Positions 32,040 through 40,504 of a DNA stretch of 64,000 nt are shown one piece after another. The notes beneath the pieces were generated by a model. That model was not told the DNA's origin. It saw only the letters and a program-made list of their open reading frames with translations, and made no database searches. The stretch comes from Fasciola hepatica (Eukaryota > Platyhelminthes > Trematoda > Plagiorchiida > Fasciolidae). The stretch's first letter is position 1; every line of letters starts with the position of its first letter. The position numbers were made by a program, and so were the translations under genes. The stretch spans positions 434,001 through 498,000 of the forward strand of contig CANUEZ040000013.1 of the NCBI GenBank assembly GCA_948099385.1. Direction: 5' to 3'.

Positions 32040-32417
32040 GATATAACATGCTTTATGCAATATGTAGGCAAACTCGCACGAATCCTGAAACCAAGAGAAG
32101 ATCGATCCGTAAGTTCTGCGATACTGATTCATTGAATTGAAAACATCATAAGATGTATACAAAACCTAAACTGAGCCATCACACAGACTCAAAAACGAGA
32201 ACCAAGTTTGCGGAGTTGCACAGACAGGCATGTAGGTTACGCAGGTCCAAGACAGAATAAGACAAAGAAGCTCGTTGAACGCGAACGAACAAGAGTTAGT
32301 TCGCAGGAAAGTAGGTTGCACGAAACACGCAAATAACATGTGTAAATTAGTAATTTCACGAAATCACGGTATTATAGTGCCTTCGAAGGATTTTCCACAA
32401 CCGATCGTTACAGAAGA
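32040..32417 (-). repeat. Solo LTR of the BEL-2 family (diverged)
   Basis: Aligns end to end with the BEL-2 LTR: GCAATATGTAGGCAAACTCGCACGAATCC against GCAATGCGTAGCCAAATTCGCAACGGATCC in the first part, ATCCGTAAGTTCTGCGATACTG, CACAGACTCAAAAACGAGAA, TTACGCAGGTCC, GAACGCGAACGAACAA, and GATTTTCCACAACCGATCGTTACA at the end. Length is about 378 bp against 379 for the intact element. No gag or pol sequence adjoins it on either side, which fits loss of the internal region by recombination between LTRs. Confidence 0.75.
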
Positions 32418-32779
32418 TACTGGGTTTGGGCACTGCTTTCTGTGTGCCTTTACGCCGCGCGAAAACCATAATAGCTTCCAAACCGCGGTCGAACTTTCTG
32501 CCTAGTCTCTGCCCCATTCCAGGCTGTGCAAAACTGTTGTGGTTCTGTTCAGTTCAGTTCAGTTTGCACGGGAAAAGTAATGGCCGCGGCCAATCGAGCT
32601 TCCAGAATTCCTTCGATGGTATGCACACCAGTTATGCACCCACCACTGCCGAGTGTATTTCGTCAAATCCCAGCTAAAAATGAGAGGGAAACGGAAAACC
32701 TCTTCGCACATCAACTTCGAGAGACATTATGCATCGTGAGCGTTCACTGAGACTGTATGCAATGAGCAAAAAAGCCTAT
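32418..32779. other. Unassigned interval
   Basis: Between the solo LTR and the LINE-B 3' end. It contains a short (TTCAG)n-like run near 32547-32566. Nothing else recognised. Confidence 0.45.
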
Positions 32780-32835
32780 TAAAACATACTCCAGAGGGAC
32801 CACAGTGCTACCCGTCATCCATCTAGTTGATATAC

Positions 32836-33805
32836 TCAAGGCTCACAACGAGGAAATATCTCGTACCACTTGCGATCTAGGGCGCCTTTGAAGGATTGGA
32901 CGGTCTGCAGATCTATCATTCCACCAGGCAGACCATTCCAACTGCTCACAACCCTGTTGTCTTGAAGTCTTGAAGTAATACACGGGTACGAGGCTACAGC
33001 CCAAATGTTCCCGGATCTTGTGATTATCTTGTCATCTGAATGTCACCAGTGAGCTGTAAGATAGTTCAGTAGATAGTGGGGAAGTGGTAAAACGGAAAGG
33101 GTTCAAAATACAAATCTTGACAGTATCTTGCATCTGGTATTGCCGGCGAACTGGAAGATAGACCGCTTGACAATGCGAAAGGGTTAAGGACACGAGTCTT
33201 GACTGCATCTTGCGTCTCGAACTGCCGGGGATCTGGAAAATGGACCTTTGGACTGTGGGAGAAGTTCAGCTTTGCTGAAGTTCGTTCAGCTCGAGTGACA
33301 CGGAAGATTCAAGCGTGGGAAATCTGTTCGACATCAAACAGCGAGGCTTTCGGTCCGCGCGCCGCGCGCGGCCTTGCCGCGTTCAGTCTGCAAGTGCGAT
33401 CTAGCCACCAACCTAGACCGGGCTTTCATCAGCTTCTTTTCATGTACCCTTGTTCTGAAGTCAACGGCCACTTGGAATAGACTATCTGGTCTAAGGCCAG
33501 AAAAGCTCTTCATCACCTTGAAAGTTTCTATGAGATCCCCTCGACGTCGCCTCCTTTCCAACGAGAAAAGATTCAGGTCACAGAGCCACTGCTCGTAAGT
33601 CTTACCCCTGTGCCCTTCAACCATTCGTGTGGCGAACCGTTGGACTTTCTCGAGGCAGGCGTCGTCCTTTTTGTAGAGGGGTGACCAAGCCTGCACGCTA
33701 CCTTCTAAGTGAGGTCGTACTATAGCCAAGTAAATAGGTGCGAATACCTCCGGCTTCCGGCAAGACAAAGCTGATCGCAGCCTAAAAAGCTTCCCACGAA
33801 CCTTA
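32836..33805 (-). pseudogene. LINE-B reverse transcriptase, C-terminal part (left of BEL-2)
   Basis: Continuation of the reverse transcriptase after the BEL-2 insertion: RLRSALSCRKPEVFAPIYLA, IVRPHLEGSVQAWSPLYKK, LEKVQRFATRMVEGHRGKT, LFSLERRRRRGDLIETFKVM, the CR1-type thumb and C-terminal region. At about 33380 the frame enters an inserted GC-rich and repetitive tract. The true C-terminus resumes at about 32970 with VVSSWNGLPGGMIDLQTVQS and ends PRCEP at the TGA 32836-32838. Fragment 26130-27115 lacks the insert and shows the continuous arrangement. Confidence 0.85.
32970..33380 (-). repeat. Inserted imperfect tandem repeat, unit about 82-88 bp, in LINE-B
   Basis: Three units begin at about 33028, 33116 and 33198 (each with CTTG followed by a TCTTGC or ATCTG word and a GAACTGG or GAGCTG word; the second and third are clearly similar). 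The right edge is a GC palindrome-rich stretch near 33356-33382. The tract is absent from LINE-B fragment 26130-27115 and breaks the reverse transcriptase reading frame. Limits are approximate to about 15 bp. Confidence 0.65.
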
Positions 33806-34184
33806 TGTTACGAACGTTTGAGCAATGCGTAGCCAAATTCGCAACGGATCCCGAAATCAGAAGGCGATTATCCGTGATAATTCTACGATACTAGATTATT
33901 AAAATAAACAATGACGTAAACAATATACAAACCTCAATAATACGATCACAAAGTCTCAACAACGAGAAACCGAATAGCAGCGTGTGAGCAGACAGCACGT
34001 GCGTCACGCAGGTCCTGAACAAGGATGTGCCAAAATAGCGCTCTGGGCGCGAACAAACAACAATTGGTCCAGAAAAACAACCAGTTCGTAAAGACAAGTG
34101 AATAGTGTATGGAAATGAGTGATGTTGGGAAAAAACACTGAATCGCGAGGGAAAAAGGGGGATTTTCCACGACCGGCTGTTACA
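33806..34184 (-). repeat. BEL-2 3' LTR
   Basis: 379 bp, TGTTACGAAC...GGCTGTTACA as written on the plus strand. It is the 3' LTR because the coding strand is minus. It carries TG...CA ends and is flanked on its outer side by CCTTA. Confidence 0.97.
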
Positions 34185-34884
34185 CCGCCCACCAAAATCC
34201 TCCTGGATCCTTAGCAGAGTCAAAGGTTCGGTATAAAGGTACTGATTCTTCCTACCTGCCTAGGCCCTGCTGTCAGTGCGCGCGTCTAATGCTCGTCGTC
34301 GACGTTCTACTACTGGTCGCACCTAACCCATTGGCTACATAGACGTGAGGCTGGTCTACATCTTCCACAAGACCAAATGACCGATGGCGGGCGTGAATGG
34401 TCACATAGACGTTGTCCTCGTAAGGGGCCGTCCGGTCCTGGATTTACGCGCTTGAGTGTGTGTGTGTGTGTGCGTGCGTGTGTGTGTGCCGGGGTTACAA
34501 TGAAATCACAGTTATGACTACACATCAAAGGAGGACTTTCTGCAATGTCAACAAAAGACCGCGTGGCAAGAAAACGAGTAAATGTAGCATGCATGTGTGA
34601 CCTGAGCTCCACTACTTCCACATGTGCAAGGGGCATTCGGTAGCGTCAACGAAAGGCAAACAAAGAACACTGTCACATGTATGATGGGTTTACGGGATGT
34701 AGAGTGCGTCGTGCATGCGCGTATGTATCGGGATGTATAATGGAATCGCACTCATCACCACATATCGGAAAGAACCTTCTGTAATGTCAACGAAGGGACC
34801 GCGAGCACCTTAACGTGTTTGACGGAGATTGTGTGGTGTATATGGTGTTTCTTTATCCACCTCGATCACTGGTGTGAAAAAGGT
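34185..34884 (-). other. BEL-2 3' untranslated region with internal repeats
   Basis: About 700 bp between the gag-pol stop and the 3' LTR. It includes a (TG)n tract at 34455-34489 and two copies of a roughly 78-bp unit at 34489-34566 and 34728-34806 (shared words GGANTTTCTGNAATGTCAACRAA and GACCGCG). No reading frame of note; no envelope-like gene. Confidence 0.75.
34455..34489. repeat. (TG)n microsatellite inside BEL-2
   Basis: An alternating TG run with two GCG interruptions, lying at the edge of the first 78-bp repeat unit. Confidence 0.9.
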
Positions 34885-37800
34885 TTACCAGACCACAGGG
34901 TTATCAGCTCCTCCGTCTTCGCTCTCGAGTAGGTTAATACTGCGTATGTCACGAATGAGCACTCCGTTAGCTGTCTTCACCTTCACCGTTCTTATCATTT
35001 CGTCGGTGCTTTTGATGGTTTCCGTAACTACTCCCAAAGACCAAGCGCTGAAATGTGCGCGTTCGTCGGCGATCATAACCACGTCCCCAACTTTGAATGG
35101 TCTTGTTTTGGCCAGCCACTTCTGTCGAGTCTGCAAAGCCGGTAGGTACTCCCGTAGCCATCGCCTCCAGAAGACCTTGGCCAGATAGTTCGCTTGCTTC
35201 CACCCATGGAGGTAGCTCCCACGAAGGTTTACCGGCCCTTGGAAACCCTCGTTCGACCTTAGCGTCAATAAGTCGTTTGGGGTGAGCGCCAGGTGGGTGG
35301 GGTCGCCGTTCAATACTGGAACCAGGGGGCGGTTGTTCAGGATTCGCTCCACCTCAGTCATGACGGTGTTCAGCGTCTCGTCGTCGGGCGGCTGCTGCTC
35401 CATGATTGACAGCAATATCCGTCTGGCGGACCGGATCATGCGTTCCCATATGCCGCCTCGGTGACTGGCCTGTGGGGGGTTGAAATGCCAGCGTATGCCG
35501 TAGGCCACGGTTCGATTCTGCAGTTCGTCCCTGTTTATGTTCTTGTGCCAACGCTGCAATTCCCGTTGAGCGCCCACAAAGTTCGATCCATTATCTGAGT
35601 ATATGTCGGCCGGTACGCCTCTTCGGTTGATAAATCTTTGCAAGGCCCGTAGAAACGAATCGGTCGTCATCGAATGTGCGACTTCTAGGTGCACCGCACG
35701 TGATTTCATGCACGTCATGATACATCCGTATCGCTTTTCTAATCTTTTCCCGCACTTGATCCACAAGGGCCCGAAATAGTCCAACCCGGTGTCACTGAAC
35801 GGCCTCCAGCCCGTAGTTACCCTGCATTCTGGTAGCGGGGCCATGAGTTGTTTGCCTGCTGTGGCATTGCGTCTCCTGCATTGTACACACCGTCGGATCA
35901 CGCGTTTTACAGTCTCTCGTCCTCTCAACAACCAAAGACGCTTTCGGATGACGCTCGTCACGTGACTTTCCCCGGCATGTCCCTCTACGGAGTGGACGTG
36001 TTGAATCATTAGCTCTACTACGGGTTGTCTCGCCGGCAGCAGTATAGGATACTTTGTGTCGAAGTTCAGGTGGGCGTTGGTCAGCCTACCATCCACCCGC
36101 AGCAGTCCGTTGATGATTTTGGGGTTTAAACGCTTCAGCTCGCCTCTTGGAGATGGCATGTCTTCATTGGTCAGCCCCACTTCTTCCGCCCTCTTGAGTT
36201 CTCGGGCGAAAGCCTCGCGTTGTATCATTCTGAAAATATCGTACTCTGCCGCTTGTAGCTCATCGGGACCTATCGGGCCGACCGGTATCCGACCTGAGGG
36301 CCGTAGCCCTTTCATGACTAGTAAACTTATCTTGAACCTGGTTAACCAAACTAGCGAACGAAGCGTCTTCATCCAGGAAGAAAACCTGACCAGTCGCGAT
36401 AAAATGGGCGACGCTTCGACGACGTTGGTTGCTATCACTACGCCTTTGATCTCCAGTTCCAATTCCGTAGGGGGTTTTAATTCGAACACGGGCCAGTCCT
36501 GTTTGGGCAATTGCAGGAAGTTCGGCCCTCTCGTCCACGTGTCCAGTTGCCTGAAGTTGTTCGCACCTCGAGAGCACAGGTCGGCCGGATTATCGCCAGA
36601 CCTGACATGACTCCACTGGTGCGTGGCCGATTCATCGTGGATAATCGTGAGCCGGTTAGAAACGAAAGTACTGAACCGGCTCCGTACGTTGTTAATGTAG
36701 TAAAGTACTATCGTTGAATCCGTCCAGAAGCTCACCGACCAAATGTAGAGATCGAAACATCTCTTCATAGCTTGCACCACCCTGACTGCCAACACGGCTG
36801 CGCTGAGTTCGAGGCGTGGGATTGAGACCGACTTCAGTGGAGCAACGCGGGCTTTGGCGAACAGGATCCTCGTGGTATATTGTCCATCTCCTGCGCACCA
36901 TCGTCCGTACACCACAGCTCCATAACCGACTTCGGATGCATCGGAAAAGGCATGTAGTTCTCCAGTCCGTGTCGTATGGCCAGGGGTGAAACATCGTGGT
37001 ATTCTTATGTCCCCTAATTTCTTCAAGGTGTTCAAAAATTCCTCCCAGTCCAGCCGGTCCCCTCGGTCCAGTGACTGGTCCCAATCAACTTTCTTACGGC
37101 ACAGCCGCTGCAGCAAGATCTTTCCGGGTAGCAGCCATGGTGAGACGAAACCGAGCGGGTCGAACAAACTTGAGACGGCAGATAGTATGCCACGACGGGT
37201 TATTGGCAGCTCGGGAACGTTCAGTTCGAAAACAAAATCGTCCGTTTCCGCGTCCCATTGTATCCCTAAAGTGCGCTCGATAGGAAGTGGAGAGCCGTCC
37301 AAATCTCTTATCCTTTCGACCTTTTCGTGATACGGGATGGCCTTCAGCACTTCTGAAGCGTTCGACATCCATTTAGTTAGATGGAAGCCGCCCTCTTCCA
37401 GCAATCTCGTCAGACCCCTGAACTGCTCTAGAGCTGGTTCCACATCATCGAATGACCCAAGGTAGTCGTCGACGTAGAAGTTCCTGCTGACGCTTTCTAC
37501 CACCGTCCGATGTACCAGATCGCCATGTTTGTTCGCTGATTCTCGGAGGGCGTAGTTGGCACAAAATGGTGACGATATGGCTCCGAAGGGGTGGACGGTC
37601 ATCCTACAATTCACCACTGCGTTGTCCCGGTCGCTCCCTTCCCACCACAGGAAACGCAAAGCATCTCGTTCTCCTACCGGAATCTTCACCTGATGGAACA
37701 TTTCCCTAATGTCGGCAGACAAAGCCACTTTACCCACTCTGAAACGGCACAGAACATCGATCAGTGGTGTGGTCCAGTCAGGCCCCTGTAGTAGGCGATC

Positions 37801-40083
37801 GTTTAACGACTTGCCCTGGAACTTGGCCGCACAGTCGAAAACCACCCGCAGTTTATTGGGTTTCTTGGGGTTGATAACCGGATGGTGAGGCAGATACCAG
37901 ATACCCCTTTTGCTGTCGGTGTTAACAGGCACCCTTTCAACGTAACCGAGGTCCTCGTTTCGCTTCATCAAATCCGCGTATCGTTCCCACAGATTCTGGT
38001 CTCGAATGAAGCGTTCTTTTAGTCGTAGTAATCGTTGGAGAACATAATTTCTGTTGTCAGTCCACGGGTCGACCGGTGTGCGCCATGGGAGGGGAACCTC
38101 GAACTGTTTTTTGAGGCCTCTAGAGCCTTGCCGCACCGTTTGTAGAGCGAAGTGATCCTCTTGAGACAACGTCGGTCTTTCGTCCCCAATGTCATGAAAC
38201 TCCTTTTCATAAAGCCGTTGCAGATGATACTCTATGCGGTCCGTTTCGGCGGATAAGTAATTCACGGAACCGCGTACCCCTACTGGACCGTATAACATCC
38301 ATCCCAGAGCCGTGCGTACGGCATAAGGTGCCTGGCGGTCGCCCACTCTTTGGTCAAGCACCCAATGCGCCTCTGGCACGTCGCATCCGATGAGGAGATC
38401 CACCTCATCATCTTCCCAGTCTACGACGGTTACATCCTGCAGGTGGGGCCACCGAGTCAAGATTGCGTTCACCGACCTTGGTGCTCGCATGGGAAGATCC
38501 GCTAACGTGAATGCCTCCGTTGGTTCAATTTCCTCGTTAGTGTCTAGAGAGATGAGTTGCAGCCTTAATCTACCGGCAGTCATTACCTGTGTTCCGCCCA
38601 CCGTGCTCACTGCTAACGACGTCGCACCTTTAGCCAGTTGGTGTTTGTCGGCAAACCGCTCTTTCACTAAAGTGGTGTCGGATCCACTATCAACGAAAGC
38701 CAACGCCTTGACTATCCCAGTCGGAGTCACTACTCCCACGGCCACTACGCCTAAACGTACCGGTTTACTGGCAGATTGTGAAGTTGAACAGATCACGCTG
38801 GGCTTGGCACTCGCCTCGGATATGGTTATTCTCGCCTGATGCAGCAGCCGATGGTGTCTGCCCGTGCAGCCCTCGTAACCACATCGATTCCTTGTTCTAC
38901 AGGCTGCTGCCCGGTGCGTGGTGTTGAGACAGATGAAACATGCTCCTGCCATCCTCGCCATTCCCCACCGTTCGTCTATTGTGGCATTGCCGAACTTGGG
39001 GCATTCTGGTAGGCCATGGCTAGTACCACAGGATCTGCAATTTGGTTTCGCCGTAGCATCTCGTGAAATGACGTGTGTGCTGGTCCAAGGCTGGTACTTT
39101 GGATGTTCCCGTACAGGGGTTTGGACTTGGCTAGTACCGGGCTTGTTTGCTCGGTTGCTGTCCCGGATGAGTCGGCCGAATCTGCTGTCAGCTATCTTCG
39201 TTTGCCTGTCTAAGTATTCAGTCAGGTCTTCGAAGTTGGCTTCTCTGTCGCCTCGGCTTATCCGTTCAGCTTCTTCCGCCCACCGACCCTGTAGTTCGGG
39301 AGAGAGGTGACGGACTATGCCTTCCAAAGTGTGCATGGCGTCTAAGTCAGCTCTGTAACCTAAATGGTCGAGGGCTATTGAGCAGTTCTGCATCTTGATC
39401 ACCAGGTCGGCCATGGTGTAGACGTCGCCCTTGGTTTTCTTTGCCTCTGCCATCGCGCCCTCTATTAGGTTACGGGCTACTTTGAAAGGTTGGCCAAACA
39501 AGTCCCTCAGAATCTTTCTTGCCCTTGTGTAGCCTTGTTCTGGATCGAGCATGGTGCATCCGTCGATAGCTTCTCGCGCTCGGCCTCGGCAGTAGTGAGT
39601 AAGGTAAAGAAGCCTTTGCCCAGGGTCGGTTACCTTGTTTTCAACGAACGTCTCGAACTGTTTGACAAACTTGCAATATTGCTCAGCTCGCCCGTCGAAA
39701 ACCGTTAACTCCACTCTAGGCAGATCGATCGATGGTGGTTTGTAGTCGGCGACCTGCGTGGGGTTCCCTACCTTATTGCACTCTAACCTATCGGAAGTGT
39801 CGAAGTCACTGGTCCTATACTCTCGCTGTTTCTGTGTACACTTCTCTGCTTCATGCGCCTGTAGTCTAGCCGAAAGTAACTGTTGCTCTAGTTCTATTAT
39901 TCTCAGCTTATATAAATCAACGTCCTTACGATCAATATTGCTTTCAATAACACATGAGCTAGCACTGACAGGACTAGGCGATCTAGCATTAACTAAAGAA
40001 TCATAAGTACCCAAAACCTCCCCAGAGACTTGCCGTATTACTTCCTGTCCGGGTTCGACTGCCTTTGATCCTTTCCTTGGCAT
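34885..40083 (-). CDS. BEL-2 Gag-Pol polyprotein (1732 aa, intact)
   Basis: Start chosen at the ATG at 40083-40081. The open frame extends further upstream but only from a TTG inside the LTR. From that ATG: a coiled-coil-like segment at residues 51-80 (DLYKLRIIELEQQLLSARL); a gag core with DHLGYRADLDAMHTLEG near 240; Cys/His clusters at about 342-412 (CRSCGTSHGLPEC, CFICLNTTHRAAAC, CGYEGCTGRHHRLLH); a protease with DSGSD at about 465; reverse transcriptase with YVDD at nt 37476-37465 (residue 870); RNase H (FSDASEVGYG near 1043, FWTDSTIVL, DNPADLCSRG); an integrase zinc finger (HSVEGHAG, CVQCRRR) near 1360; a DDE core with SDNGSNFVGAQ and GGIWERM; and a C-terminal BEL domain (WKQANYLAKVFWRRW) followed by residues to 1732. 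Every expected motif is present, so it could encode functional enzymes. Confidence 0.96.
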   Translation of the reverse strand: MPRKGSKAVEPGQEVIRQVSGEVLGTYDSLVNARSPSPVSASSCVIESNIDRKDVDLYKLRIIELEQQLLSARLQAHEAEKCTQKQREYRTSDFDTSDRLECNKVGNPTQVADYKPPSIDLPRVELTVFDGRAEQYCKFVKQFETFVENKVTDPGQRLLYLTHYCRGRAREAIDGCTMLDPEQGYTRARKILRDLFGQPFKVARNLIEGAMAEAKKTKGDVYTMADLVIKMQNCSIALDHLGYRADLDAMHTLEGIVRHLSPELQGRWAEEAERISRGDREANFEDLTEYLDRQTKIADSRFGRLIRDSNRANKPGTSQVQTPVREHPKYQPWTSTHVISRDATAKPNCRSCGTSHGLPECPKFGNATIDERWGMARMAGACFICLNTTHRAAACRTRNRCGYEGCTGRHHRLLHQARITISEASAKPSVICSTSQSASKPVRLGVVAVGVVTPTGIVKALAFVDSGSDTTLVKERFADKHQLAKGATSLAVSTVGGTQVMTAGRLRLQLISLDTNEEIEPTEAFTLADLPMRAPRSVNAILTRWPHLQDVTVVDWEDDEVDLLIGCDVPEAHWVLDQRVGDRQAPYAVRTALGWMLYGPVGVRGSVNYLSAETDRIEYHLQRLYEKEFHDIGDERPTLSQEDHFALQTVRQGSRGLKKQFEVPLPWRTPVDPWTDNRNYVLQRLLRLKERFIRDQNLWERYADLMKRNEDLGYVERVPVNTDSKRGIWYLPHHPVINPKKPNKLRVVFDCAAKFQGKSLNDRLLQGPDWTTPLIDVLCRFRVGKVALSADIREMFHQVKIPVGERDALRFLWWEGSDRDNAVVNCRMTVHPFGAISSPFCANYALRESANKHGDLVHRTVVESVSRNFYVDDYLGSFDDVEPALEQFRGLTRLLEEGGFHLTKWMSNASEVLKAIPYHEKVERIRDLDGSPLPIERTLGIQWDAETDDFVFELNVPELPITRRGILSAVSSLFDPLGFVSPWLLPGKILLQRLCRKKVDWDQSLDRGDRLDWEEFLNTLKKLGDIRIPRCFTPGHTTRTGELHAFSDASEVGYGAVVYGRWCAGDGQYTTRILFAKARVAPLKSVSIPRLELSAAVLAVRVVQAMKRCFDLYIWSVSFWTDSTIVLYYINNVRSRFSTFVSNRLTIIHDESATHQWSHVRSGDNPADLCSRGANNFRQLDTWTRGPNFLQLPKQDWPVFELKPPTELELEIKGVVIATNVVEASPILSRLVRFSSWMKTLRSLVWLTRFKISLLVMKGLRPSGRIPVGPIGPDELQAAEYDIFRMIQREAFARELKRAEEVGLTNEDMPSPRGELKRLNPKIINGLLRVDGRLTNAHLNFDTKYPILLPARQPVVELMIQHVHSVEGHAGESHVTSVIRKRLWLLRGRETVKRVIRRCVQCRRRNATAGKQLMAPLPECRVTTGWRPFSDTGLDYFGPLWIKCGKRLEKRYGCIMTCMKSRAVHLEVAHSMTTDSFLRALQRFINRRGVPADIYSDNGSNFVGAQRELQRWHKNINRDELQNRTVAYGIRWHFNPPQASHRGGIWERMIRSARRILLSIMEQQPPDDETLNTVMTEVERILNNRPLVPVLNGDPTHLALTPNDLLTLRSNEGFQGPVNLRGSYLHGWKQANYLAKVFWRRWLREYLPALQTRQKWLAKTRPFKVGDVVMIADERAHFSAWSLGVVTETIKSTDEMIRTVKVKTANGVLIRDIRSINLLESEDGGADNPVVW

Positions 40084-40125
40084 TTTGCGTGAATTTTCCT
40101 CGTTCCAAATAGATCTATTGAGTAT

Positions 40126-40504
40126 TGTTACGAACGTTTGAGCAATGCGTAGCCAAATTCGCAACGGATCCCGAAATCAGAAGGCGATTATCCGTGATAA
40201 TTCTACGATACTAGATTATTAAAATAAACAATGACGTAAACAATATACAAACCTCAATAATACGATCACAAAGTCTCAACAACGAGAAACCGAATAGCAG
40301 CGTGTGAGCAGACAGCACGTGCGTCACGCAGGTCCTGAACAAGGATGTGCCAAAATAGCGCTCTGGGCGCGAACAAACAACAATTGGTCCAGAAAAACAA
40401 CCAGTTCGTAAAGACAAGTCAATAGTGTATGGAAATGAGTGATGTTGGGAAAAAACACTGAATCGCGAGGGAAAAAGGGGGATTTTCCACGACCGGCTGT
40501 TACA
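40126..40504 (-). repeat. BEL-2 5' LTR
   Basis: 379 bp, identical to 33806-34184 except at 40420. Flanked outside by CCTTA (40505-40509). The transcription start and promoter would lie here, but no TATA-like motif can be assigned with confidence. Confidence 0.97.

Larger units (their letters stand above)
33806..40504 (-). mobile_element. BEL-2: complete, apparently young BEL/Pao LTR retrotransposon
   Basis: 6699 bp with two 379-bp LTRs that differ at a single position (34100 G against 40420 C) by direct comparison. The target-site duplication is CCTTA at 33801-33805 and 40505-40509. Gag-pol is one uninterrupted frame (40083-34885). On the minus strand a purine-rich stretch (AGGAGG...GGTGGGCGG) directly precedes the 3' LTR at 34185. 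The element splits a LINE-B reverse transcriptase gene. Near-identical LTRs, target duplication and an open frame indicate recent insertion. Confidence 0.97.

Noticed and set aside
31797..32162. 121-codon minus frame with a strong acceptor-like TTGGTTTCAG
   Set aside because: The acceptor and the first 40 codons fall within a diverged BEL LTR (32040-32417), so the exon-like look is a by-product of LTR sequence.
34885..39708. Many plus-strand frames opposite BEL-2 gag-pol, up to 184 codons
   Set aside because: Antisense shadows of an intact minus-strand polyprotein.
40084..40164. Extension of BEL-2 gag-pol upstream to 40164
   Set aside because: The extra codons begin with TTG inside the 5' LTR; the first ATG in frame is at 40083.
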